In this document: positions 6,737 to 14,606 of the stretch, piece after piece
Numbering within the stretch: position 1 is the stretch's first letter
Layout: each line of letters opens with the position of its first letter
From: Caldilinea sp. CFX5
GTDB taxonomy: Bacteria > Chloroflexota > Anaerolineae > Caldilineales > Caldilineaceae
Assembly: GCA_021405325.1 (NCBI GenBank)
Contig: QWII01000074.1
Coordinates: 1-50,265, forward strand
Reading direction: 5' to 3'
DNA length: 50,265 nt
Notes under the pieces: model-generated
The model's input: only the letters and a program-made list of their open reading frames with translations
Databases searched by the model: none
What the model was told of the DNA's origin: nothing
Program-made: the position numbers and the translations under genes

Positions 6737-7447
6737 ATGTTCACAAAGTTAGTGGCGATAATGGTTGCAGCAGTATCAATGATTACAGCAGTGGCCTTCG
6801 GCAGTGTCTTCGCAGAGAGTCCTACAAACTCCATTCAAGTGGCTTCGGAATTGTATACTGTTGAAGAGAAAAACGGAAATTTGCGAGTGAATGTCCAAGT
6901 AGATTTGGAGAGCAAAGCTGAACGGGAGCGATACGCAGAACAACAGCGCCAGTATGCGTCTGAACTGGCGAGAACAGCAAATGGAAGCATTCCTGTACAA
7001 GTGACTTTCAAACGTCCTGTTTCTGCGGAAGAATTGCAAACAATGTCTAAAGAGTTTGGCTTGCTTGTTGAGCTTCTAACTCTCGAGATGCGCGATGCAC
7101 AAAACAATTTACATACGGCTGTCGTGCTTGTAGATGACCTTAGCACCTTTGAGTTGGCAAAGTTACCCACTGCACCAGAAGGATACACTCTAAAGCCGAT
7201 GGGTGTTATGGTGGTTCGTGGAACAATGGCAGCCTCGAAAGTGGGTGATCTAGCTCATGATGAGCGGGTATATCTGCCAGACGTTATGCCTTACTTATTG
7301 ACTGTTGAGCTTGCTAAACAGTACCGTAACATTTCGACCGAACAGATCCAAGTCGATGTGCCATCACCTCATTGGAATCTCAGTCTTGAGCGAGGCGGAG
7401 CAGAACAAACTAACACTAAACTTTACTTGCCTTTAGTCAATAAATAA
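6737..7447 (+). CDS. Secreted protein with C-terminal YLPLV motif, unknown
   Basis: A 236-residue product with AGAAGGAG just upstream of the ATG. Residues 1-26 are a signal peptide (LVAIMVAAVSMITAVAFGSVFA, cleaving before ESP). The mature chain has an acidic, Arg/Gln-rich helix (~50-75, KAERERYAEQQRQYASELA), then alternating strands and helices (IPVQVTFKRPVSAEELQTMS, TAVVLVDDLSTFELAKLP). It ends in TKLYLPLVNK. A terminal [YF]LP-hydrophobic motif recurs in other secreted proteins of this window (near 22,710, 24,520 and 29,500), and I recall it from many Chloroflexota exported proteins. A sorting or anchoring role is a guess. No enzyme family recognised. Confidence 0.75.
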   Translation: MFTKLVAIMVAAVSMITAVAFGSVFAESPTNSIQVASELYTVEEKNGNLRVNVQVDLESKAERERYAEQQRQYASELARTANGSIPVQVTFKRPVSAEELQTMSKEFGLLVELLTLEMRDAQNNLHTAVVLVDDLSTFELAKLPTAPEGYTLKPMGVMVVRGTMAASKVGDLAHDERVYLPDVMPYLLTVELAKQYRNISTEQIQVDVPSPHWNLSLERGGAEQTNTKLYLPLVNK

Positions 7448-7453
7448 TAGTCA

Positions 7454-7524
7454 TTATTCCGATTTAATTCTACCACTGGAAGTACTTCATCGTTCACCAG
7501 AGAGAAGAATTAAAATTGGAATAA
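7454..7524 (+). terminator. Imperfect hairpin after secreted protein gene
   Basis: Arms 7454-7471 (TTATTCCGATTTAATTCT) and 7506-7524 (AGAATTAAAATTGGAATAA) are inverted copies with one mismatch and one extra base. It starts six bases after the TAA of the 6737 gene. The loop is long (~34 bases). Confidence 0.45.
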
Positions 7525-7551
7525 GGTCTAATGGACTTCTAGCCACCGATA

Positions 7552-7606
7552 ACATATCAAAAGACGCTCGTATGGATAGAATGGGCGCCTTTTGATATGT
7601 AAGTTT
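7552..7606 (+). terminator. Rho-independent terminator
   Basis: Sixteen-base arms (7552-7567, ACATATCAAAAGACGC; 7585-7600, GCGCCTTTTGATATGT) pair with one mismatch and are followed by AAGTTTTT. It closes the 6146-7447 unit before the next gene. Confidence 0.7.
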
Positions 7607-7632
7607 TTAGTGTAAAAAATGGGTCAATTAAA

Positions 7633-8148
7633 ATGTTTACAAATTATAAATGGATTTATATGTTCTTGCCCAGCTTATTTGTGCTAGGGGTAATATTAGG
7701 TACCACAATAAAACCACAATTTTCCTACAACCCGAAGAGCAGCAAACTTCCTTTGAACTTTACCAACCTCGACACACCTACGCAAACAACCGAAATATTT
7801 TTGCAACAACTAGCCTATTTGCCACCACTAACTGCGGAAGAAAATTGCTTCGATGTTTTATCTTCTACTGCTGTTGGCTTGCCTTTGACGACTAACGCTG
7901 AACGAAAGATTGTAAAAATTGAGATGACAACCGTTCATCTGTCAGCCACTGCCCCTTTGCTACTTAGTCTGTTGGATGATGACCCGGTTTACCAATCAAT
8001 CGTCGAGGTCTCGCTTGTGACCGCAGACGATAACAAAACATCATTAACCTTCACTTTGTGGGACTATGGCCTACTCACTCCTTGGGCGTTCTACCAATAC
8101 GGTGACGGTTGGAAAGTTGATAAATTATGCTACCAGCCAAGTGCATAA
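7633..8148 (+). CDS. Membrane-anchored or secreted protein, unknown
   Basis: A 171-residue product. Residues ~7-25 (WIYMFLPSLFVLGVILGTT) form a signal anchor. The exported part contains two cysteines (EENCFDVL and DKLCYQP) and a conserved-looking end, LTFTLWDYGLLTPWAFYQYGDGWKVDKL. The last ~32 codons have a decayed copy at 9449-9544, so this gene family was duplicated locally. The ribosome site is weak (only AATTAAA upstream). Low GC, like its left neighbours. Family not recognised; the Trp/Tyr-rich end resembles domains in DUF-type lipoproteins that fold as small alpha+beta units, but this is only an impression. Confidence 0.7.
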   Translation: MFTNYKWIYMFLPSLFVLGVILGTTIKPQFSYNPKSSKLPLNFTNLDTPTQTTEIFLQQLAYLPPLTAEENCFDVLSSTAVGLPLTTNAERKIVKIEMTTVHLSATAPLLLSLLDDDPVYQSIVEVSLVTADDNKTSLTFTLWDYGLLTPWAFYQYGDGWKVDKLCYQPSA

Positions 8149-8212
8149 TCCAACCATCCGCTATTGACATGGGGGCAGCTATCCACTGTTAAATCAATGA
8201 CAAGGTAAACTT

Positions 8213-8716
8213 ATGCGAAATACCATCGGAAACCGATTAAGAAGAGTAAGCCCCCTTCATCTTCTGCTCATTGGTTGGGGATCTGTAATGTTACCATTGT
8301 GGACATTGGGCATTTATTACTCGTTTAAAGAAGGGTCGATAGAGATTCAGGGCTTGGTCATGTCTTCAATAGCGCTGGTCGTCTCACTTTGTTTGATTGC
8401 TTCCCCCCTGCTTAGCCGTAATGCAGCTATTACTGCGCTTATTTTCAGTTCTCTATTTACGGTAGCAAATTTTGTCTACAATACCGGTTCAATCAATCAG
8501 ATGAGTAGCGGGCTTATTTTGGATATTCTTTGCTTGGTATTGCCAAGTATTTTCCTTCTACGGTCATCGATGCCCCGCTCGCAAACCTTTGCGACCACCA
8601 CCTTCACCACGGCCACGCAAAGATTGTCATATCGAGAGGTTAGCTTAATTGTACTATCTCTTGTTCTTCTATTGGTCGTGATTGGTGCTCTGTATGGGCT
8701 AGGGTTTGTTGTTTGA
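8213..8716 (+). CDS. Hypothetical multi-pass membrane protein
   Basis: A 167-residue protein starting at an ATG with AAGGTAAACTT upstream. There are five likely membrane helices: ~15-35 (LHLLLIGWGSVMLPLWTLGI), 45-65 (LVMSSIALVVSLCLIASPLL), 70-86, 97-113 (LILDILCLVLPSIFLL) and 143-165 (VSLIVLSLVLLLVVIGALYG). The loop at 117-140 is Thr-rich. No family recognised. It lies between two exported orphan proteins with gaps of 64 and 52 bases, so 7633-9404 may form one transcription unit. Confidence 0.7.
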   Translation: MRNTIGNRLRRVSPLHLLLIGWGSVMLPLWTLGIYYSFKEGSIEIQGLVMSSIALVVSLCLIASPLLSRNAAITALIFSSLFTVANFVYNTGSINQMSSGLILDILCLVLPSIFLLRSSMPRSQTFATTTFTTATQRLSYREVSLIVLSLVLLLVVIGALYGLGFVV

Positions 8717-8768
8717 TGATTAGCATTGCAGGCAGTGGAACAGCGACATCTTGGTTTAAGGTGAGCTA

Positions 8769-9404
8769 ATGAAAGCGATAGTAAGTTACAAATTCATCGC
8801 TCTTGTGCTGTGTATTGCCATCCTAAGTTACGGCGTCCGCCAAAGCCAGGGTACAGCGGAAGCGGCTGTGGTCAAGCAATACCCGGCCGCTGCCCAATTT
8901 GAGTTTCTGGGGTATCATCTGGCACCCTTTTGGCAGGGCCAATTTCTCCTCTACCGTTGGCAGGCGTCGGGTGAATTATTGCCTGAATATGGGTATATTT
9001 CTGTGAAACGAAATCTTTGGGGACAGTGGCGTGTTGGCACTGGTGGGAAATGCAGCAGCAGCGATACTGCACAACTAGCGAGTCTAGCCGATTTCAGCGC
9101 TCATTATCTTTGGTACACCTATGGCTACAATGAAATGGTCTCTTATTCTGTGGTTTGTGGACGCACGAGTAGCGCACAAGTGCAGACTGTCGCCATCCTT
9201 TGGGCAGATGGCGAGGTGACAGCGGAACCGGTGGCGCAGGGATGGTTTATGATCCTGCGGCCAGAGCGTCAAGCTGCGTGCCAATTACAATTATTGGATC
9301 AGCAAAGAACTGTCATTCATACAATAGATTTAGCGCAATTCGACTTTACAACGGCCGATTCGACAACACCCCTACCTGGCTGTGTACAAAAGACTAAAGG
9401 GTGA
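8769..9404 (+). CDS. Exported protein, unknown
   Basis: A 211-residue product with a clear AAGGTGAG ribosome site before the ATG. Residues 1-33 look like a signal peptide (FIALVLCIAILSYGV, ending near AEAA). The mature chain is aromatic-rich (FEFLGYHLAPFWQGQFLLYRW, YLWYTYGYNEMVSYSVVCG) with four cysteines: KCSSSD, VVCGRT, AACQLQ and PGCVQK. Strand-like periodicity suggests a beta-sandwich or similar extracellular fold with disulfides. GC content rises here compared with 4.9-8.1 kb. No family recognised and no neighbour explains the role. Confidence 0.7.
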   Translation: MKAIVSYKFIALVLCIAILSYGVRQSQGTAEAAVVKQYPAAAQFEFLGYHLAPFWQGQFLLYRWQASGELLPEYGYISVKRNLWGQWRVGTGGKCSSSDTAQLASLADFSAHYLWYTYGYNEMVSYSVVCGRTSSAQVQTVAILWADGEVTAEPVAQGWFMILRPERQAACQLQLLDQQRTVIHTIDLAQFDFTTADSTTPLPGCVQKTKG

Positions 9405-9437
9405 AAGTAGGCGGAAATGCTTTCAAGGGATATAACA

Positions 9438-9544
9438 AAAATGTATAACTGACCTTATGGGATTATGGTCTGCTCACGCCGTAGACTATCTATCGATACG
9501 GGGATGGTAGGAAAGTTGACGAATTCTACCATCCCCGCTCATAA
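9438..9544 (+). pseudogene. Decayed C-terminal remnant of a 7633-8148 paralogue
   Basis: Read from 9449, the DNA encodes LTLWDYGLLTP, an in-frame TAG where the intact gene has Trp, then YRYGDGRKVDEFYHPRS and a stop at 9542-9544. This aligns without gaps to the last 32 codons of the gene at 7633-8148 (LTFTLWDYGLLTPWAFYQYGDGWKVDKL). Nucleotide similarity begins near 9438 (GATATAACAAAA against GATAACAAAA). Everything upstream of it has been lost. It lies nine bases before the second GtrA gene. Confidence 0.85.
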
Positions 9545-9553
9545 TGGTTCTCT

Positions 9554-10012
9554 ATGAAAAATCCGCTACCAGAGCTAAAACGCTTTATCAAATTTGGCAT
9601 TGTCGGTTCGATTGGCGCCGCCATTCACCTAAGCGTTCTCAATCTTGCGATGTTGATGCTCAGTTACGGCTTTGCATTGGGCGTGAAAGGGGCAGCGCAA
9701 CTATCAAATCCGATCGCTTTCGCTTGTGCTGTAGTCTCCAATTTCTTCCTGAATCGCTTCTGGACCTTCCCCGAAAGCCAACAATATGACATTCGCAAAC
9801 AATTTTTTACCTATGCCCTTATCAATCTCGTCGGTTTGGGGATCAACCAGATGGTCTTTATTATGATGACCAACTGGATTGCGCCTCGTGTCATCACAAA
9901 TCCGTTATTCGCTGCTAATGCTTCTCTGTTGGTTGCTATTGCCATTGTCTTCCTTTGGAATTATGGCGCTAACCGGCGAATCACCTATGCTGCTCTCTCA
10001 ACTAGGGCATAA
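9554..10012 (+). CDS. GtrA-family membrane protein (copy 2)
   Basis: A 152-residue paralogue of the 5389-5835 product with the same landmarks: LKRFIKFGIVGSIGAAIHLS, NPIAFACAVVSNFFLNRFWTFPES, NLVGLGINQMVF and IAIVFLWNYGANRRITY. Four membrane helices are expected, and a role in handling lipid-linked sugar is inferred from the family. It is more GC-rich than copy 1, closer to the contig average, and may be the resident copy from which copy 1 diverged, or the reverse. It directly follows the pseudogene remnant, so the promoter may lie within the remnant. It converges on the helicase gene with a 31-base gap. Confidence 0.9.
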   Translation: MKNPLPELKRFIKFGIVGSIGAAIHLSVLNLAMLMLSYGFALGVKGAAQLSNPIAFACAVVSNFFLNRFWTFPESQQYDIRKQFFTYALINLVGLGINQMVFIMMTNWIAPRVITNPLFAANASLLVAIAIVFLWNYGANRRITYAALSTRA

Positions 10013-10043
10013 GGCAGTTGCACCACGTTATCACCAATAGCGA

Positions 10044-11747
10044 TTAAAACAGACCTGCTTGCACCCATGTGTCGTCATCGTCCTGATTGACTTCCTGACT
10101 GTTCGTCACTTTCTCACTAGCCGGTGGCACACCCACCTTCTCTTCCAACCACCCAATCTGCCGTTCCACCTCTTCCGGGCTGCACTGGTTGACCGGCTTG
10201 CCAAAGCGTTGGAGCAAGAGTGCGTTGACCTGCCGGATCGTCTCGCCATTGACCTGGCCGTGGAGCTTGCCGGCATATTGACTGACCAACCCCTGGCGGC
10301 GGCGACGCAGTTGTTCGCGCTTCTCTTTGTCGGTGAACAGTTCCGGTTCATCGTCAGCGGCGGGTGGGGCGGGGCTGTCGGCTTCGTCGAGGGTGGCCGA
10401 GTAGCCGTTGTGACCAAAGCCGATGCCGGCGATGCTCTCCATGCTAATGCCCTGGTAGAAGAGGCGCGGCCCGTCGCCGCCGGTAAAGTTGGCTTCACCG
10501 GCTTTTGCACCGTCGATCTCTTCCAGCAGTTTGATGGCGCGCGCCGCTTCGACCCGCTTGGCAGTGATATATTTGCGCATCGCCAGGTCATTGATGCCAA
10601 AGATCCAAGCGGTCTGCTCCTCCTTGGGGCGGTTGGGCAACATGCGACCGGCGCGCATAGTGAATTGGTCGAGCCAGTTAAATTCACGAATGCCATTGAG
10701 AACGGCGGCGACAGCAATCGGCTTGTGGTCATAGCCGACATGGGCCATGCCCACCGTCACCAACATATCCCAGCCGCCATTTTTGAAGAGCCGCAAGTTG
10801 TCATGGGCGTTGCTGTCATCGGAGACGGCCAGCAGACAGCGCGCCCCCAGCGCTTGCAGATAGTCCAACACCTGGCGCGCATGTTCCTGGTTGGCGCAAC
10901 CGGCAATGCCACAGTAGCGCGGCCAGATCTCCTGTAGCTCCTTGACCTTTTCCAGGGCGTGGCGCGCCGCTAACTCCCAGAACTGGGGATCGGTGGCGAC
11001 TTTGGTCAACTGTTGGGCGGTGAAACGGAGTTCGATCTCTTCGGTGCGGTAGCGGGCGCGGCCATTTTCCTGGTGGCGTCGGGTCTGGTAGAGCTTGCCG
11101 TCAAAGAGATTGGCGTCAAAAGGGCGGAGAAAGCCCTGCCCCACGCCGTCGCCATAGGTCAACTCGACATCGGCCACAATGCGCCCCTGGTCGTTGTATT
11201 CGGCAAAGATGATCGGGTTGTCATCGGCGCGATAGGGGGTGCCGGTCATCACCAGTTTGAAGGCGGCATAGTCGGCCAGTTGGCCCAGCAATTTGGCTGC
11301 CTGGGTCGTGTCGCCGCTGCCGTAGAGCTTTTCGCCCAGGTAGTGCGCCTCGTCACAGACAATCGCCAACCGACCACGGTGACGCCGGGCAAAGCGTTCG
11401 TGCGCTTCCGGGTCGGCGCAGAGCGATTGGTAGCTGGAGACATAGCCAAAGCCGCGCAGACTGGCAAGGGCCGTGTTCTCCCGATGGACAATCACCCCCA
11501 TCGCGTTGGGCTGGAAGTGGTTGCGCACCGCCTTCCAGTCCAGCTCAAATTGCGAACAGAGACCCAGCCGAGGGGTAAAGACGACGGCGGCATCAATGCG
11601 TTTTGCTTTGTAGAGCGCATCGAGAACCGCTAAGGCCAAAATCGTTTTGCCGCCGCCGGGGGGGATGACGGCGGTCAGTGTTCCGCCAGGCGCTTTGCTC
11701 AGGGCTGCGGCGACCGCCTGGTGTTGATGGGTACGTAGACCAAACAT
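10044..11747 (-). CDS. Superfamily 2 DEAD/DEAH-box helicase
   Basis: A 567-residue SF2 helicase. The start is placed at the ATG ending at 11747, five bases after the PIG-L stop; an upstream TTG (11789) would overlap that gene. Motifs are intact: Walker A PPGGGKT at ~29-35, motif II DEAH at 132-135, motif III TGT at ~168-170 and motif VI QFTMRAGRMLPNR near 375. The final ~110 residues are charged (DKEKREQLRRRR, VNGETIRQVNALLLQRFGKP) and may bind nucleic acid. It resembles stand-alone restriction-helicase/SSL2-type proteins (type III restriction res domain), but no nuclease or methylase lies nearby. A DNA repair or defence role is unproved. Probably co-transcribed with the PIG-L gene. Confidence 0.88.
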   Translation of the reverse strand: MFGLRTHQHQAVAAALSKAPGGTLTAVIPPGGGKTILALAVLDALYKAKRIDAAVVFTPRLGLCSQFELDWKAVRNHFQPNAMGVIVHRENTALASLRGFGYVSSYQSLCADPEAHERFARRHRGRLAIVCDEAHYLGEKLYGSGDTTQAAKLLGQLADYAAFKLVMTGTPYRADDNPIIFAEYNDQGRIVADVELTYGDGVGQGFLRPFDANLFDGKLYQTRRHQENGRARYRTEEIELRFTAQQLTKVATDPQFWELAARHALEKVKELQEIWPRYCGIAGCANQEHARQVLDYLQALGARCLLAVSDDSNAHDNLRLFKNGGWDMLVTVGMAHVGYDHKPIAVAAVLNGIREFNWLDQFTMRAGRMLPNRPKEEQTAWIFGINDLAMRKYITAKRVEAARAIKLLEEIDGAKAGEANFTGGDGPRLFYQGISMESIAGIGFGHNGYSATLDEADSPAPPAADDEPELFTDKEKREQLRRRRQGLVSQYAGKLHGQVNGETIRQVNALLLQRFGKPVNQCSPEEVERQIGWLEEKVGVPPASEKVTNSQEVNQDDDDTWVQAGLF

Positions 11748-11752
11748 GCGGT

Positions 11753-12511
11753 TTAGCGCAGCGCTCCACTGGCCTGGAGTTTGGCCCAATCTTCGTCGGT
11801 TTGCAGCGTGAGGACGCGGAAGACTTCGGCGTAAGCCATCTCTTTGCCTTCGCCGTTGCGCGCAGCGAATTCGCGGATACGCTTGTCCAGCCCTTCCGCC
11901 TTACCGACCTGACTGTCATGGGCTTTGAGCGCTCCAATTTTAAGGTCGATGGTGCTGCTAATGTCCACATAGGTGTCGCCCTGACCACGCGACGAAACAT
12001 AGACCTTGCGCACGCGACAGGCAAAGATCCCCTCTTCCTCCAACTCTTGGAAGAGATTCGGCTGGCTGCACGCCGGGAAGATGGCATCCATCGTCGCTTC
12101 GCCCACGGCGCGATGATCGGGGTGATTGATGCCGCCAAAGGAAGTGAACATCACCGTCGGGTCCATGGCAATGATCACTTCGGGGCGGAAGCGGCGGATC
12201 GCACGCACCAGCTTCTTGCGTAGTTCCAGCGTGTTGACCACCATGCCGTCCGGTTCGCGCAAAAAGGTGACATCCTCGACGCCGACGAGTTTGGCGGCGG
12301 CTAACGTTTCCGCTTCGCGAATCTCGGCGGCGCGCGCCTTGGTCATGCCCGCTTCCGCAATGCCGACATCGCCGCTGGTCACCAAGACATAAGCCGCCGT
12401 CGCGCCGCCTTGCACCCAGCGGGCAACGGTGCCGACCGAGCCAAATTCAATATCATCAGGGTGGGCGGCAATCGCCAACACACGGGTGGGGATATAAGAT
12501 GAGTTACTCAC
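11753..12511 (-). CDS. PIG-L/LmbE-family N-acetyl-sugar deacetylase
   Basis: A 252-residue zinc-dependent deacetylase. The start is a GTG (ending 12511, VSNSSYIPTRV) with GAGGAG ten bases upstream; the frame stays open further but without a better site. The hallmark AHPDD lies at 16-20 (H17 and D20 as metal ligand and base), EADTLAAAKLVG-like and FLREPDG follow, and HPDHRAVG near 113 supplies another zinc ligand. Family members remove acetyl groups from GlcNAc-type sugars, for example in mycothiol or bacillithiol synthesis or from antibiotic precursors. No other thiol-pathway gene is here, so the substrate is unknown. It is upstream of the helicase gene, with a five-base gap. Confidence 0.9.
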   Translation of the reverse strand: MSNSSYIPTRVLAIAAHPDDIEFGSVGTVARWVQGGATAAYVLVTSGDVGIAEAGMTKARAAEIREAETLAAAKLVGVEDVTFLREPDGMVVNTLELRKKLVRAIRRFRPEVIIAMDPTVMFTSFGGINHPDHRAVGEATMDAIFPACSQPNLFQELEEEGIFACRVRKVYVSSRGQGDTYVDISSTIDLKIGALKAHDSQVGKAEGLDKRIREFAARNGEGKEMAYAEVFRVLTLQTDEDWAKLQASGALR

Positions 12512-12543
12512 GTTACAAAGCTCCTCTAATTGGGTGGCCCGCG

Positions 12544-12637
12544 AACACAACAACGGATTGGGGAAGCAGCGGATTTTTACCTTGATAACTTGATGCCGCT
12601 TTGTGCATCCGTTGCTTCCCCAATCCGTTGTTGTGTT
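12544..12637. repeat. Long inverted repeat between PIG-L and CitE-like genes
   Basis: Thirty-one-base arms at 12544-12574 and 12607-12637 (core ACAACGGATTGGGGAAGC) differ at one position and enclose 32 bases. It lies in the ~170-base gap between two minus-strand genes. It could terminate the CitE-like transcript, but no T-run follows on the minus strand, so a dispersed palindromic element is as likely. Confidence 0.7.
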
Positions 12638-12678
12638 CCTGCGGCTCTTTTTCGTATCGTTTACTTGGTTAGTTAGTG

Positions 12679-13560
12679 TTATTGAATTGCTTCCGCCCGC
12701 GCCAGCAAGCGTTGGGCCGTGCGAATGACCGGCATATCGACCATCTGGCCTTCATAGGCAAAGGCGCCGGCGCCGGCTTTTTGATGTTCGTCAAAGGCGG
12801 CCAACAGACGGCGCGCCGCGTCCACTTCATCCGCTGCCGGCGCAAAGACGCGGTTGGCGGTCTCGATCTGCCCCGGATGAATCAACGTCTTGCCGATAAA
12901 ACCAAGCTGGCGGCCATTGACACACTCCGCTTCCAACCCTTGCGGGTCATTGAGACCGACAAAGACCAGGTCGATAGCCTGCAAGTTATAGGCGCCGGCG
13001 GCGGTGACAACGGCGCTACGGGCATAGAACATCTCCCAGTTTTCCCGTGAACGCACGGCGCCGACGCTGGCGGCAAAATCCTCGGCGCCAAAGACCAGCG
13101 CGTCGAGACGGGGCGTGGCGTGACCGATCTCACGCAGATTCATCACCCCCAGCGCCGTCTCAATCATCGCCACCAGACGAATCTGGCCGACGGGCCAACC
13201 ATTGAGTTTTTCCTGTTCATCGAGAAAATGGCTGACTGCCAGTAGATCCTCGTCGCTTTCGACCTTGGGAACGACATAGCCGTCGGGCCGCCCTTCGATG
13301 GTAACGGCCAGGTCATTTTGGGCCAGTGGGCCGTTGACGTTGTTGATGCGCACCAGTCGTTCGCGTGAGCCAAAGTCTAATTCGAGCAAGGCTTGGCGCA
13401 CGGTCAAGCGCGCCGCCTCTTTTTGCGAGAGCGCAACGCCATCTTCCAGATCCAGAATAATCGTATCCGCCGGTAGCGTACTGGCTTTCGTCACTTTACG
13501 CAGGCTGTCCCCCGGCACATAGAGCATAGAACGGCGGGGCGAAGGCGTTCGCTTGGTCAT
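12679..13560 (-). CDS. HpcH/HpaI aldolase / CitE-like lyase
   Basis: A 293-residue TIM-barrel protein of the CitE/malyl-CoA lyase type. I start at the ATG ending at 13560 (MTKRTPSP), which has GGAG six bases upstream; an ATG four codons earlier lacks a site. Visible signatures: RSMLYVPGDS (~10-19), IILDLEDGVA with the metal-binding acids (~33-42), VRINNVNGP, VPKVES, AMIETALGVMN and FGAEDFAASVG (the second metal site). Relatives cleave malyl-CoA, citramalyl-CoA or similar beta-hydroxyacyl thioesters. No citrate-lyase alpha or gamma subunit is present, so a stand-alone CoA-lyase is more likely than citrate lyase. Flanked by two inverted repeats. Confidence 0.9.
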   Translation of the reverse strand: MTKRTPSPRRSMLYVPGDSLRKVTKASTLPADTIILDLEDGVALSQKEAARLTVRQALLELDFGSRERLVRINNVNGPLAQNDLAVTIEGRPDGYVVPKVESDEDLLAVSHFLDEQEKLNGWPVGQIRLVAMIETALGVMNLREIGHATPRLDALVFGAEDFAASVGAVRSRENWEMFYARSAVVTAAGAYNLQAIDLVFVGLNDPQGLEAECVNGRQLGFIGKTLIHPGQIETANRVFAPAADEVDAARRLLAAFDEHQKAGAGAFAYEGQMVDMPVIRTAQRLLARAEAIQ

Positions 13561-13578
13561 TGGCAACTCCATTCAATG

Positions 13579-13640
13579 ATCAAAGAGTACGCAGATTGAT
13601 AGCAATCATTTTAATCTGTGTAATCTGCGTACTCTTTGAT
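13579..13640. repeat. 19-bp perfect inverted repeat
   Basis: Arms 13579-13597 and 13622-13640 (ATCAAAGAGTACGCAGATT and its exact complement) enclose 24 bases between the CitE-like and aminotransferase genes, both on the minus strand. On the plus strand the right arm runs into AAAAACC; on the minus strand the flank is CATTGAATGG, so a classic terminator is not evident. Confidence 0.7.
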
Positions 13641-13654
13641 AAAAACCTACTATG

Positions 13655-14488
13655 TTAATAATTTTCGACATAGGTGTGAAAAAGATCGAGCAACTTCTGG
13701 GTCTTGGGGCCGAGTTTACCGTCACCGATCACTTGATCATCGACCTGGATCACCGGCAGGATCTCTTTGGTGGAGCTGGTGATAAAGAGTTCATCGTAGT
13801 CAGCCAGCGCGGCGTAGAAAAGTTCGCTTTGGACCACCTCAAAGTCATCCTCGGCAATCTCCATGACGACGGCGCGGGTGATGCCGGCCAACACTTCTTC
13901 TTGTGGCGTGATCAGTTGTTTGCCACGGAAGGCAAAGAGATTGGCGCGCGTCCCTTCGGTCAACCGGCCATCGGGTGTGCGATAAACGGCCTCGACGGCG
14001 CCCTGGCGTTTGGCCGCTTCGACGGCCATTACCGCGCCCAGGTAGTTGATGCTCTTGACGGTGGGCAGCACCCGTTCCATGACCACAGTCGTGACTTTGA
14101 CCCCTTCCGCTTGTTGTTGGGCCATGCTGCTTTTGATCGGGGTGATCATCACCAATAAGCTGGGCGGACCGGACGGCGTCATAAAATCAGCAGAGAGGCC
14201 GCCGGTAACGACAATGCGGATGCCGGCATCGGGGAAGCCGTTGCGGTCAAAGGTGGCTTGCACAATGTCGGTTAGCTCCTGGAGCGACCAAGGCAGGGCC
14301 AAGTCGATGGCCTGTGCTGAACGTTGCAAGCGCAAGAGATGTTCATGTAGCTTGAAGGGCTTGCCGTGGTAGGAGCGGGTATAGTCAAAGACGCCATAGC
14401 CGCGTACAATGCTCAAATCGTTGACGGGCAGGGTGGCCTGGTCGGCGGGAACAAAAGTACCGTTGACATAATAAATGGGTTGCGCCAT
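13655..14488 (-). CDS. Class IV aminotransferase (branched-chain / D-amino acid type)
   Basis: A 277-residue PLP enzyme. The ATG ending at 14488 (MAQPIYYVNG) has AAGGA upstream and matches the family start; the open frame extends 38 codons further with no support. Family landmarks: GYGVFDYTRSYHGKPFKLHEHLLRL-type N-terminus, the catalytic Lys in TVKSINYL, EAVYRTPDGRLTEGTRANLFAF and GITRAVVMEIA. The fold serves branched-chain aminotransferases, D-alanine aminotransferases and aminodeoxychorismate lyases. EGTRANLF and the length favour an IlvE- or Dat-like enzyme, but the specificity cannot be fixed by eye. Transcribed divergently from the ABC operon. A terminator-like stem lies in its leader. 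Confidence 0.88.
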   Translation of the reverse strand: MAQPIYYVNGTFVPADQATLPVNDLSIVRGYGVFDYTRSYHGKPFKLHEHLLRLQRSAQAIDLALPWSLQELTDIVQATFDRNGFPDAGIRIVVTGGLSADFMTPSGPPSLLVMITPIKSSMAQQQAEGVKVTTVVMERVLPTVKSINYLGAVMAVEAAKRQGAVEAVYRTPDGRLTEGTRANLFAFRGKQLITPQEEVLAGITRAVVMEIAEDDFEVVQSELFYAALADYDELFITSSTKEILPVIQVDDQVIGDGKLGPKTQKLLDLFHTYVENY

Positions 14489-14606
14489 AAGTGCTGATCC
14501 TTGCTTAACGGTCGATAAAGTGATCTGCTCTACTTTACCACAGTTGCGCAGAGAAATTGTAATTTCTGAGGGAATTGTGGAGTGAGTCGTGCTTCGGCGC
14601 AATAAA

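Noticed and set aside
10059..10937. 292-residue plus-strand protein
   Set aside because: Antisense to conserved helicase motifs; no ribosome site or family.
10044..12511. Defence island built on the helicase and PIG-L deacetylase
   Set aside because: No nuclease, methylase or other defence gene is adjacent; neighbours are metabolic.
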